From: Fulvivirga marina
GTDB taxonomy: Bacteria > Bacteroidota > Bacteroidia > Cytophagales > Cyclobacteriaceae
Direction of reading: 5' to 3'
Assembly (NCBI RefSeq): GCF_016775155.1
Contig: NZ_JAEUGD010000004.1
Coordinates: 124,001-188,000, forward strand
Length of the DNA: 64,000 nt
The translations under genes were made by a program, and so were the position numbers. Shown here piece by piece: positions 27,774-36,678 of this stretch (the first letter of the stretch is position 1; every line of letters begins with the position of its first letter). The notes under the pieces were generated by a model. The model saw nothing but the letters and a program-made list of their open reading frames with translations. It was not told the origin of the DNA and searched no databases.

Positions 27774-28631
27774 TTAAGGAGCCAAACTTTCTACGCTACA
27801 CTCGCCTTTAACTAAATACATGGGCAACCGAGGATTCTCCACAGTAATTTCCCATCCTTTATCATAGGCTAGACAAGCAATACTTATTATGCTCCATGGC
27901 AACCAGCCCTCTACTTCTCTAAAGCGATTATCTTCAGTAGTATCGTAGTACTCCTTATTCTTTTCCAAACATTCTATAAGTTGCTGATTAAAACTCTCAC
28001 TGGTACCCAGAAAAAATTCTTTCATAAGTTGCTGATAGGGTTTATTAATTAAACGATAGAATTCTTTCAGAGAAGCATCCTTTTGGTAATAGCTTTCAGC
28101 AGCCTTTATATATGCGTCTATTTCTCCTTCCGTCACGTTTTCTTCATGTCGGAATAAATAGTAATGTTTATATGCCGGATGATAATTGTGCTCTCCTTGC
28201 CCCAAGAGTGGACTTTCTTCCTTCAAGGAAAAAATAAAATCAAGAACTTCCTTATTCCTACAAATTACAGCATATGTAAAACCTTCCACAAGTGTAAATA
28301 CGTCACTATATCCGGATTCGTCATTTTCCAACTCAACTTCCACACCTGCTATAACCAATTTCACGACCTCTCCTTTTCTATCTACTAATTTTAGATGGCC
28401 ATAAATCCCCTGCATAGCCAATTGGAAGTAGTCCCTAAGTTCTTCCCGGTATGTTTCTCCATTTACTATTTTTAAAGTAATCCAACTGATAGCATCTTTG
28501 AACAGATAGTATAGCTCACCACCATCCTCTTGAGCATTTAATATAGTCTCTTCTTTATAATCAAATGTGCGTTCATACTTTCGCTTCAGAAACTCTTCAT
28601 CAAAATTTTTGAAATTTATCTTATTACCCAT
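27774..28631 (-). CDS. Imm49-like immunity protein (copy A)
   Basis: The protein has 285 residues and the same architecture as the gene at 24743-25603: start MGNKINFKNFDEEFLKRKYE, motif TLKIVNGETYREELRDYFQL, and an end with VEGWLPWSIISIACLAYDKG and KGECSVESLAP. It lies about 110 bases after the intact beta-propeller gene, an order repeated in the degenerate copy downstream. It was probably gained together with the beta-propeller gene as one cassette. Its toxin partner is unknown and could be a toxin no longer present. Confidence 0.65.
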   Translation of the reverse strand: MGNKINFKNFDEEFLKRKYERTFDYKEETILNAQEDGGELYYLFKDAISWITLKIVNGETYREELRDYFQLAMQGIYGHLKLVDRKGEVVKLVIAGVEVELENDESGYSDVFTLVEGFTYAVICRNKEVLDFIFSLKEESPLLGQGEHNYHPAYKHYYLFRHEENVTEGEIDAYIKAAESYYQKDASLKEFYRLINKPYQQLMKEFFLGTSESFNQQLIECLEKNKEYYDTTEDNRFREVEGWLPWSIISIACLAYDKGWEITVENPRLPMYLVKGECSVESLAP

Positions 28632-28718
28632 TTGTAAATTTGATTAACGATACCTAATACATTCCCATTAGAATTTAGCTCCTGTTTTAAGAAAACAGAA
28701 AAACTCAACGGCAATGAG

Positions 28719-28760
28719 AAATAAATTTATGGGGTAATTAAAATTTAATTTTCAGCAAAA
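28719..28760. repeat. 42-bp immunity-flank repeat, copy 4
   Basis: The same TTATGGGGTAATTAAAA core, overlapping the last codons of the intact beta-propeller gene. Its 5' neighbour (CTCCTGTTTT...AACTCAACGGCAA) matches that of copy 1. Confidence 0.8.
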
Positions 28761-29869
28761 ATATATAGCTGTTTAGAAAAATCCATCAGTATCAGATGTC
28801 TACCCATTATTGCAGGATACCCATACAATTCGCAATTATCCTCCAATGGGTGTGAGTTCTTAATTTCAAAACTATTTTTTTCTAATACAACAAGTGCAGG
28901 AGTACCTATTGAAGTTCCAATAAAAAGGCATGACTTCGAAATACCCAAGTGGCCCAAATCAAGCTTAATTTCATTCAAGGCCTGATCTATATTACTTGAC
29001 CTTTTTAATTCTCCTGTTTTAATATCAATTTCATATAGATAGTTTGCTAATGCATATATATATGGGTCTCCTTCGCTATAAATCAAACTAACACCAGCCG
29101 ACTCTGCATTTATAGATGCAACCCAGTTAACCTCTCCACTTTTAGTACTCAATGAAATCACCTTCCCTTTATCAACGCCAACTATAAGGTTATTATCCAC
29201 AAGGACGGCATACATTGTAATGTCTCCCTCTTCGTCAGATTCCCAAACATCATCATGATAATTTCCATAACTAGCCAATTCTGTCTTCCAAAGCACGGTA
29301 CCATCAGTTATGCTACGGCAAACGATGTTACTATCATCAGTTAGAAAAATATGCTCTCTTTCAAAAAGAATAAACTTAGGGAAAGAACCCTGCTTAAATT
29401 CTACCCGTTTACTTTTTTCTGCAAGGTCAATGAGAAGAAGTACATTCTCATTGCCTTTATCCAATGAAACAAACAAACTATTCTTAAAGATGAAGGAATC
29501 ATAAATTAAAAACAGGTCATTTAACTCTATTAAAACTGAAAGATTGCCCTTATTGATTTCATATAAGTAAATTGCCTCATCCAATTGTATAATAATTGAA
29601 TTTTCATAAAGCAATAAATACATTCCTCCAAAGTCATCTTTGTCCCGATGTATTTCTGCAAAATCTTTAAGATTTATTTCCTTTTTAAGTTCCAGAGTAT
29701 CAATATCAACCATTTTAATTCTACCATCAGCCATGGGGATATACATAAATTCCTTATCTGAAACGGCCATACTGGCACAGTTGGAAATCTTACATTGTAA
29801 TTCAATGGCACAACCAAAGTCTGCCGATGGCATTTGTTTTCTAGTATTGTAAAAAACATTACTCCTCAT
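28745..29869 (-). CDS. PQQ-like beta-propeller protein, probable immunity to the adjacent nuclease toxin
   Basis: The protein has 374 residues with no signal peptide. Repeated strands carry the outer-blade pattern of PQQ/WD propellers (for example DIDTLELKKEI, SITDGTVLWKTEL, STKSGEVNWVASI and DIKTGELKRSS). It starts eight bases after the stop of the 1386-residue toxin, the standard position of a cognate immunity gene. A near-identical piece of its 3' end sits at 25717-25936. The immunity role is inferred from position; a beta-propeller would be an unusual immunity fold. Confidence 0.7.
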   Translation of the reverse strand: MRSNVFYNTRKQMPSADFGCAIELQCKISNCASMAVSDKEFMYIPMADGRIKMVDIDTLELKKEINLKDFAEIHRDKDDFGGMYLLLYENSIIIQLDEAIYLYEINKGNLSVLIELNDLFLIYDSFIFKNSLFVSLDKGNENVLLLIDLAEKSKRVEFKQGSFPKFILFEREHIFLTDDSNIVCRSITDGTVLWKTELASYGNYHDDVWESDEEGDITMYAVLVDNNLIVGVDKGKVISLSTKSGEVNWVASINAESAGVSLIYSEGDPYIYALANYLYEIDIKTGELKRSSNIDQALNEIKLDLGHLGISKSCLFIGTSIGTPALVVLEKNSFEIKNSHPLEDNCELYGYPAIMGRHLILMDFSKQLYIFAEN

Positions 29870-29877
29870 AAGCTATC

Positions 29878-32800
29878 TTAAAATGTAATATGAAAATTCG
29901 CAACATCAATAGAATTCATAATTTTCGCTCTATTTCTATTCAAAAGAGCTCTCTCGGCCGGTTTTAAATGTTTTTGCAAATATTTGGTATCTTTCAACAA
30001 ATCATCCACCATTTTCAAGACATCTTTCTTAGTACCAAGTCCATTGCTAAACATCCATTTAACACTCTTACCTGCTTGAACATCCTTCACCATTTGAGTA
30101 ATAAAGGATTTTTTTCTAAACATTCCCCAATGTTTAAATTCAATCCAGCCTCTATTGCCCCTTAATGTTACGTCCATTTCCCTCCTAAGCTTTCCTAATA
30201 TGGTAATTGATTCTTCAAAATTAGTAACCAAAGCCGCTATCTTAGGGTTTCTTTTAAGGAATGTCAACGCAAAAGTTGCCCCCAAAGTAAAATTACCTCC
30301 TCGTTTTGATAAGTCCAGAACAACATTTTCTATTCCTTCAGTATTCTTAAACTTCTTAATTGCAGCAAGAACTTCATCTGTATATTCAGGAGGTACTCTG
30401 CTCATGCCTTTAAAAAGATCATCAGGATTAACCCTTCCTCCATCTTCAGCTAATTCTCTCATAGCCTTATTAAACTTAGGGTCAGCATCAAGTTTTTTAA
30501 CAAAAGCACTTTGGTCTTCTACCCCTCCGATTAATCGCCCTTTTACCGTTTTATTATTGCCTTTTAGGGCAAATTCACCCGACTCACCAACATTCTTTCC
30601 TCCTTTATTTTTAACCTCAACGATCTTCCCACTAGCCAACAACACCCATGGATTAACCTCTCCCTCAAGCATGAACTTGCGTTTTTCAACACGAAGTCTG
30701 AATTTCTTAAATCTCAGCTTTTTGGATAGCCTCTGACCGAGGTCATCAAAAGTTTTGGCGCCTTTTGCAAAGCCTTTTCGTACGCCTTTCATGGCGACTT
30801 TACCATTTCTCACCACGGCCTTGGCTCCTTGTTTACCCACTTTAGCCAGGTCGGTAACTGCTTTGGCTGTCTCTTTCACAGATTTCTGAACACCTGCTTT
30901 TGCAGCTTTTACTCCTGCCTTAGTGGCACCTTTCACCCCTTGTTTGGATACAGTTTTGATCGCTGTTTTGGCCCCTTTAAGAGTAGCTTTCCCTCCAAAT
31001 AGCAGTGCAAAGATCAGCTCAATAGTAATAACAGCCAGACCTCGAGCCAGTTTGGTCGCACCTTCTATCAGGTTGCCTGGCCACGCTGCACCCAGGTAGC
31101 CGCCAAAGTGTTTGGCCGCCTGATAAATACCCTCCGCAGCAAAGTATGCTCCTATGATCTGCATCAACAACGGCAATGCTGCCATGATGGCTCCACCTGT
31201 AAGTATGTTGGCCAGAATAACACCAGCAATACCCGCTATTATTCCGGCAATAATGGCTACTTTATTCTCACTGAACCATTTCACCACGGCATCCTTCATG
31301 GTACCTATAACATAGCCCGCACGCTCCATAGGCGAGTTGAACGGGCCAACCATTGCCTGCCCCGTTGGCTGGGCCGCTGTTTTACCTGTAGTCGCCGTTT
31401 CCGCCGCAGGTTCCGGTGCTTTTTCCTCAGGCCCCTGTGCAGCAAGGTCATGTTCCGCCTCAACAGCATCACGCTTTACGGCTTCCATGCTATGCTCTTT
31501 ATCATCCGACGCTCCAAACTCCACCATTGCACCTTCTTCCATACCTGCCAGCCTACTCATCAGTGCAGGGTCCAGTTGAGCATCGGTCACTATCTGGTCA
31601 GCTTCTACCTGATCAGAGTGGTATGAAGTCTGCTTATCCAGAGTCTCGGCATCCCGCTGCCCCATATCAGGAGCAGACTTTGAAGTTACAGCTTTTAAAG
31701 TACCCTTCTTTATCGGATCATATTCATTGGGTAACGGCTTGGTTACATCCTGTCCGAGTAACTCTTCAGACATTTGCCCAAAGAAATGATCAGGAGACAG
31801 TCTGGCAGAAGATACCAGGTTGGCAATACCCTGCATGATCTTGATCAGCCCTACAGCTATCATTTCAATAGCGCTCATCACCATATTAAATACCTGCTGA
31901 TACGCAGCCAGCACAGCATCCAGCGTAGCGCCTAGTATATCCAGCAACGCACAGACTGCTGCTTTGAGGGCATCAGCAAGCTTATTAACCGCTTTCACCG
32001 CAAGGTCTACAGCCTTATCTATGAGTGCATTGAACTTCTCCGCCAGTTTAGGGAAGGCAAAAAGCACAATGCTCACCAGCTTTTTCAGTACCTCCGCATA
32101 AAGCTTGATCAGTCCGACCACAGCCTTACGTGCCAGCTCTATAATGGATTTGGCCAGCTTCTTAGCTGCTTCAATTACCTGCTTCACAAAGGCCCGCAGT
32201 GCATCAAATATTTTATTGATCGCCTTTTTAACCTTGTCTATGAAGCTGGATACGGCATCCACTGCACGATCCCAGAAGCTCTTGTCCTTTTTCTCCGCAG
32301 AATTTTTCTCATCTGTGGCTTCTTGCTCAGCAGCAGCTTTTTTCTGCTCTGCCTTTTTCTGGGCGGTTTTAAATTCTTTATCTACTTTTTCATTGGCCCC
32401 GCTAACCTCTCCGTCAATCTTCTTCTCCACGGAGGCCTTTTCCGTTTCCGAATCCTTGGCATAGTCTGCCGTTACTTTTTCATTTTCAGCCTGCCATGCC
32501 GTACGTTGTTTACCCACTTCAGCCTGGGCCTTTTTCTGTTCTCCCTCCTGACTGGCTTTTACACTGGCTGTTTCTTCTTCAATGCGTTTCTCATTATCCT
32601 TTCTCGCCTTATCAGAGTCGACCTCCATCTGCTTGTAAGCATCGGCCTGCTTTTGCTTTTCAGCTCCAAGCTTTTCATCCATTTGCTGCTTGGCCTGAGC
32701 ATTAAAGGCTGCCAGGGTCTCTGCATCCATTTCAGGCATGGGGTCAATCCCCTTGTTCTCCAATGAAGGGATTTCCTGTAACTCAATATTAGGACTGAGT

Positions 32801-34038
32801 TTTTCCGGTTCTATCTCTGGGAATATGTCATGCTCACCAAAGTCATTTTGAGTTTGCTCCTGATGTGCTGTCAGCTCAGTATTTACCGACTCATCCGATT
32901 TTCCTTTATTTTCAGTATTTTGGGCAGGATCTGCATCACCGGAAAGTTTAACCTTTGGCGCTTTACCCGGGCTGGTGTTTACTCCCTTATCATCTGCAGG
33001 CAACCTTCTAATGACAGCTTTTGCCTCCTCAGGATCAGCCTTACCTTCCTTACCCTTCAGGTTAGCCTTTTGCGCATCGCGGATTACAGAACCCTTCGGC
33101 ACTTCATGCTGTGTATTTACATCCACAGGCTTCTCGCCTCCTTTGGACTTCAGTTCAGGCTTTTTACCCACTTTACTTCCCTTAGCACCTGCTTTTCCAG
33201 CCTGATCTTTGGTTCCCTCGCCTTTCACTGGCAGGCCGGTAGGCTTATCTATTTCAGGAAGACTGTCTTTTAAAGTCTCCTTTTCTTTACCTTCAATACC
33301 CGGCACGAGTTGAGGTGCCTGCTGAACACCTTGTATAAAGTCTGTCGGTTTAGAGGCTGCCAGTTGGTCCATAAAGTCTCCGGTAGTCTCCGCTTTAAAT
33401 TCTTTTTTCTCAACAGCAGCTTCCTTACCCGTTTCGCCACCTCCCTGAATGGCATCTGCTTGTTTGGCAGGGAGTTTATCTTTTTCGGGCTTATTTACCT
33501 GTTTCTCTTTGGTCTCTGCTTCCGGCTGTTTAGACTTTTCTTTCTCAGGTTCAGGTTTCCTGACTGTATTCTCCTCCTCTTTCGGAGGTTTGGTCTTATT
33601 GTCTTCTTCTGTTTGTTTTTCCGGCTCTGCCTTCTGCTCGCTTTCCTTCTTCGCTTCAGGTGTAGTTGGCTTATCTACCTTATCTTCCTTTACCTGAGGC
33701 TCAGTGGTCTCAGGCGCTTTTTTATTATTATTCTTGGTATTCTTTTCTACAGCACTTTCCGTGCTCTCTGCTTCATTCTTAAGCGGATTGGCGAGCACAC
33801 TATCCAGCTCCCTATTGGCTTCCCAGGTTGCATCCGGATTTCTCGGAAAGCCTTGAAACAGCCTTTCTCTTTCCAGTAGCTCATCAAAATACGGATGGCC
33901 TTGCAAAAAGGGGTTTTGATCTAAAAAGGAATGTATATCATTAGGGTTTTTGGTACCGGGAATACCATAAATACCCTCCTCTTCTAAAGGGGTCTTGCGT
34001 TTGTCAAATAAAACACCTCCTGCAAATTCCTTTTCCAT
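29878..34038 (-). CDS. Large polymorphic toxin, eCIS-cargo-like, with PD-(D/E)XK-type nuclease tip
   Basis: The protein has 1386 residues and no signal peptide. Residues 1-85 are a unique head (GIYGIPGTKNPNDIHSFLDQ). Residues 90-480 are Lys/Glu/Pro-rich and low-complexity, 480-630 a charged coiled coil, and 635-780 a long amphipathic Ala/Leu/Lys helix set. Around 930-990 are two Gly/Ala-rich membrane-like segments (VAIIAGIIAGIAGVILANIL), followed by a basic VKGATKAGVKAAKAGV tract. The pretoxin motif NPWVLLASG is at 1129-1137. The tip has REMDVTLRGNRGWIEFK, with Asp1289, Glu1300 and Lys1302 as a PD-(D/E)XK-like set. The middle resembles proteins that accompany DUF4157 in eCIS loci, though DUF4157 itself is absent. 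Confidence 0.8.
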   Translation of the reverse strand: MEKEFAGGVLFDKRKTPLEEEGIYGIPGTKNPNDIHSFLDQNPFLQGHPYFDELLERERLFQGFPRNPDATWEANRELDSVLANPLKNEAESTESAVEKNTKNNNKKAPETTEPQVKEDKVDKPTTPEAKKESEQKAEPEKQTEEDNKTKPPKEEENTVRKPEPEKEKSKQPEAETKEKQVNKPEKDKLPAKQADAIQGGGETGKEAAVEKKEFKAETTGDFMDQLAASKPTDFIQGVQQAPQLVPGIEGKEKETLKDSLPEIDKPTGLPVKGEGTKDQAGKAGAKGSKVGKKPELKSKGGEKPVDVNTQHEVPKGSVIRDAQKANLKGKEGKADPEEAKAVIRRLPADDKGVNTSPGKAPKVKLSGDADPAQNTENKGKSDESVNTELTAHQEQTQNDFGEHDIFPEIEPEKLSPNIELQEIPSLENKGIDPMPEMDAETLAAFNAQAKQQMDEKLGAEKQKQADAYKQMEVDSDKARKDNEKRIEEETASVKASQEGEQKKAQAEVGKQRTAWQAENEKVTADYAKDSETEKASVEKKIDGEVSGANEKVDKEFKTAQKKAEQKKAAAEQEATDEKNSAEKKDKSFWDRAVDAVSSFIDKVKKAINKIFDALRAFVKQVIEAAKKLAKSIIELARKAVVGLIKLYAEVLKKLVSIVLFAFPKLAEKFNALIDKAVDLAVKAVNKLADALKAAVCALLDILGATLDAVLAAYQQVFNMVMSAIEMIAVGLIKIMQGIANLVSSARLSPDHFFGQMSEELLGQDVTKPLPNEYDPIKKGTLKAVTSKSAPDMGQRDAETLDKQTSYHSDQVEADQIVTDAQLDPALMSRLAGMEEGAMVEFGASDDKEHSMEAVKRDAVEAEHDLAAQGPEEKAPEPAAETATTGKTAAQPTGQAMVGPFNSPMERAGYVIGTMKDAVVKWFSENKVAIIAGIIAGIAGVILANILTGGAIMAALPLLMQIIGAYFAAEGIYQAAKHFGGYLGAAWPGNLIEGATKLARGLAVITIELIFALLFGGKATLKGAKTAIKTVSKQGVKGATKAGVKAAKAGVQKSVKETAKAVTDLAKVGKQGAKAVVRNGKVAMKGVRKGFAKGAKTFDDLGQRLSKKLRFKKFRLRVEKRKFMLEGEVNPWVLLASGKIVEVKNKGGKNVGESGEFALKGNNKTVKGRLIGGVEDQSAFVKKLDADPKFNKAMRELAEDGGRVNPDDLFKGMSRVPPEYTDEVLAAIKKFKNTEGIENVVLDLSKRGGNFTLGATFALTFLKRNPKIAALVTNFEESITILGKLRREMDVTLRGNRGWIEFKHWGMFRKKSFITQMVKDVQAGKSVKWMFSNGLGTKKDVLKMVDDLLKDTKYLQKHLKPAERALLNRNRAKIMNSIDVANFHITF

Positions 34039-34047
34039 ATCCTAAAG

Positions 34048-35550
34048 CTATCGGGGTCTCATACTGGTTTTTGTTCCTGGCCTGGACCCCATACGGGAAG
34101 CAGCGGTATTTACCATGGGTTTCACATTCATATTCTCTTTGCGCATTTCCTGTTGTATGTACCCTTCCAAATGTCCGAGTGTAATTTGCTTTGTACCTTC
34201 TGACATAGCGTGTATACACCCCAGTTTGATAACATTGGAAATGTTAGCTCCGGTAAGTGGATAGTCAGTAGCGAGTTTCTCCGGTAAATTAACAGGTTCG
34301 TATTGGAATGATGATGGCAGACCTGTTTGCCACATTTGCAATCTCTCGTGCGATTCGGGAGGTGGAATATGTATAAAAGTTAAAATTCTTCTTTTAAAGG
34401 CATCATCCAGATTTTGTTTATAGTTACTGGCCAAAATTACAGGACAGGAGCACTTTTCTATACGTTGCAGCAAATAAGCTACTTCCTGGTTAGCATAACG
34501 ATCTTTGGCATCTTTCACCTCGGTCCTTTTACCAAAGAGTGCATCGGCCTCATCAAAAAACAGGATACAATCTTTACCTTCCAGCCTTTCAAATATCTTC
34601 TCCAGGTTCTTTTCTGTTTCTCCTATGTATTTGGAAACCACTCGTGACAGATTAACAATATAGACATCTACTCCCAGGTGCTTACCTATCACAGACACTG
34701 TCATCGTTTTACCAGTACCTGGCCGCCCATAAAGCAATGTGGTAAACCCGGGCTTGATCTTCCCTACCACATCACTTTCGTTAAAAAGTTCTTTTCTGAA
34801 CCGGATAAAGTCCATCAATGACTTCAACTGGTCTCTGGTTGTATCTGGCAAAATCAGGTCTTCAAACTTTTTATCAGTTTCCAGAAGTGTAGCGGGAAAG
34901 TTCGAGGTACCATCAAGCCGTGGTCTTTTGCCTATCAGAAAATAGTCAAAATAACTCTTTTCCAGCTTGAGCATATATCCGGCCAGATAGTCGTAGTTCT
35001 GGCTGATGCTTTCCAGCGTAATGATCTGCTCCCTGAAAAGAAAGTGGTTATTTTGAAAGTAGTGGTAATACGAGGCTACTTTTGCCTGATTTCCTCCACT
35101 GAGCAGAAACAGTGCTGTTTGTAGTGTAGGAATAAACTGACCATTTTCCCGGCTATAAACCCCTCCTATCTCTCTTAAAACTCCGGTGTTATCTGATCTT
35201 TTTTTCAGAAAAGCATCCAGTATTTGAGGACTATACTGAGCGGCAAAACACAAAATCAACAATAGCCGATCTACCTCATTCAGGTCATGCTCCTGAACAA
35301 AGTGTCCATATATCCCAGTCTCCTGCTCGCTTGCCGGAACCACTCCATTGTCAGAAGTTACATTTTCCATCTCGGCATTCAACCCCTCCATGCGAAGAGC
35401 TATAATTTTTTCGAGCCACCCAAGTTCAGTATGAAGACTCTGTGTATTGGCTTCAAAATCATGATCCCCAACAGAAATCAATGTATTTTCCCCATTGAAA
35501 TCGTGTATTTTCCCTACTGAACTTTGCTTTACCAGATCGGTCAGTTCCAT
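34048..35550 (-). CDS. AAA+ ATPase of the CDC48 / eCIS (Afp15-like) type
   Basis: The protein has 500 residues. The N-terminal ~220 are family-specific. The AAA+ core then has Walker A GRPGTGKT (Lys281), Walker B ILFFDEAD (Asp333-Glu334), sensor 1 in VILASNYKQN and an arginine-finger region DDAFKRRI. Similar ATPases are core genes of extracellular contractile injection systems, where they are thought to act in assembly or cargo loading. It is first in the array, and the big toxin starts nine bases after its stop. No sheath, tube or baseplate genes are nearby in the window. Confidence 0.85.
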   Translation of the reverse strand: MELTDLVKQSSVGKIHDFNGENTLISVGDHDFEANTQSLHTELGWLEKIIALRMEGLNAEMENVTSDNGVVPASEQETGIYGHFVQEHDLNEVDRLLLILCFAAQYSPQILDAFLKKRSDNTGVLREIGGVYSRENGQFIPTLQTALFLLSGGNQAKVASYYHYFQNNHFLFREQIITLESISQNYDYLAGYMLKLEKSYFDYFLIGKRPRLDGTSNFPATLLETDKKFEDLILPDTTRDQLKSLMDFIRFRKELFNESDVVGKIKPGFTTLLYGRPGTGKTMTVSVIGKHLGVDVYIVNLSRVVSKYIGETEKNLEKIFERLEGKDCILFFDEADALFGKRTEVKDAKDRYANQEVAYLLQRIEKCSCPVILASNYKQNLDDAFKRRILTFIHIPPPESHERLQMWQTGLPSSFQYEPVNLPEKLATDYPLTGANISNVIKLGCIHAMSEGTKQITLGHLEGYIQQEMRKENMNVKPMVNTAASRMGSRPGTKTSMRPR

Positions 35551-35745
35551 TTATAAAACTTAACAATAAATCAAAAATTAAACATAGCCAGAAAAAAAAT
35601 TAATTACCAACGAATTCAAACTCAAAAAAAGTCAGTTTAAACAAATAATATTACATTGATTAAAGGTTAATTCTATAAAATATACACTCAACCACATACC
35701 ATTCATAAGCAGCCCCTCATTCAGAAAAACACAACAACCTGAATA

Positions 35746-36345
35746 TCAAATACTAAACCTCCTAAACGTAAGATTAATCCTTGGCTCTTTAACCTTCTTC
35801 GTCTTGGGCAGGCTATGAAGCCAGTTTTCCTGAATCTCCCCCATCATTGCCAACAGACTGCCATTTTCCAGCATTACTGAAACGGTCTCTCCGGTTCGTT
35901 TATGTTTAAAAGAGAACTTACGCTCCGCCCCAAGGCTAAGTGAAGCTATTGTTGCCCTGGGTTCCAGTGTATCCTCATCATCACTATGCCACCCCATGCC
36001 CTCTTCTCCATGATGATACAAATTCAAAAGGCAGGAATTATACGTTGTTAAGGTCAGTTTTTCCACAAGTTCTTTAAGCTCCAAAAGTTGTCTGATCCAT
36101 GGTGATGCCTGACGAGTGGTGCCGGAATATGTATAGCTAAAGTTACTATCTCCATACCAGGCCATCATCCGCTTGGTAATATGTTTTTTACCGAAAACCA
36201 CTACCTCATCGTGCTTCCAGTCTACCACATCTATCAAACACTGTAAATAGTCATTAGCCCTCTCCCGGTTGAGTACAACACCATAATATTTAGCTATACC
36301 ATCACTCGGCAAACAGTTTTCCAAAGCGGTATCAAAGAGCTTCAT
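35746..36345 (-). CDS. AlkB-like 2-oxoglutarate/Fe(II) dioxygenase (alkylated DNA repair)
   Basis: The protein has 199 residues. The iron-binding HxD lies in GMGWHSDDEDTLEP, and the 2-oxoglutarate-binding arginine region is in the C-terminal stretch around PRINLTFR. The sequence YHHGEEGMGWHSDDE and LSLGAERKF resemble the ALKBH2/3-type bacterial proteins that reverse N-alkyl damage on DNA bases. It is a single gene between the toxin array and the thiamin operon, with AT-rich flanks. Confidence 0.9.
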   Translation of the reverse strand: MKLFDTALENCLPSDGIAKYYGVVLNRERANDYLQCLIDVVDWKHDEVVVFGKKHITKRMMAWYGDSNFSYTYSGTTRQASPWIRQLLELKELVEKLTLTTYNSCLLNLYHHGEEGMGWHSDDEDTLEPRATIASLSLGAERKFSFKHKRTGETVSVMLENGSLLAMMGEIQENWLHSLPKTKKVKEPRINLTFRRFSI

Positions 36346-36534
36346 AATAATGTGGCATTTCTTAAAAATTTAGTAATACATTTCATCAAACAATAGCTAG
36401 CTAAACTCGTTTAATTATATGCACAATCTATTATAAATATGAATTTTAGGAATATGTTAAAATTCACTACAGCCTGCACAACTTGACCCACGGTATTAAA
36501 AATATGAATGTAAATCAAAAAGTTAAAATAAGAT

Positions 36535-36663
36535 ATGAAAACAGACAACAAAGTAGATGATGTCTACTTAAGCCCATTCGACCGGTTGCTGATTCAGGCA
36601 ACTGCAGAAAATGCCAAGAAAAACAGAGCAAACAAAAATAAAAGCAAAACCGATGAGCATTAG
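36535..36663 (+). CDS. Small 42-residue basic/polar protein of unknown function
   Basis: The reading frame runs from ATG 36535 to TAG 36661-36663. The product starts MKTDNKVDDVYLSPFDRLLI and ends in a Lys/Asn-rich tail (KNRANKNKSKTDEH). The first half has a folded look (YLSPFDRLLIQATAE). A good terminator hairpin overlaps the last codons and follows the stop, so a short transcript ends exactly here. That supports a real small gene. Function unknown. Confidence 0.5.
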   Translation: MKTDNKVDDVYLSPFDRLLIQATAENAKKNRANKNKSKTDEH

Positions 36664-36678
36664 ATCATCGGTTTTTTT
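36646..36678 (+). terminator. Intrinsic terminator overlapping the small gene's stop codon
   Basis: AAAACCGATGA at 36646-36656 pairs with TCATCGGTTTT at 36665-36675 around an 8-base loop that holds the TAG stop. A run of seven T follows. Confidence 0.85.

Noticed and set aside
24700-28760. The repeated 42-bp blocks as a CRISPR array
   Set aside because: There are only four copies, separated by whole genes of 0.9-2 kb rather than uniform short spacers, and no cas genes lie nearby.
30155-30736. 193-codon plus-strand frame as an antitoxin encoded antisense to the toxin tip
   Set aside because: Attractive in principle, but its composition is that of an antisense shadow and no start signal is visible.
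32105-33879. Several long plus-strand frames opposite the large toxin
   Set aside because: The toxin gene's Lys/Glu/Ala-rich codons automatically leave the opposite strand open with Phe/Leu/Ser-rich products; no domains are visible in them.
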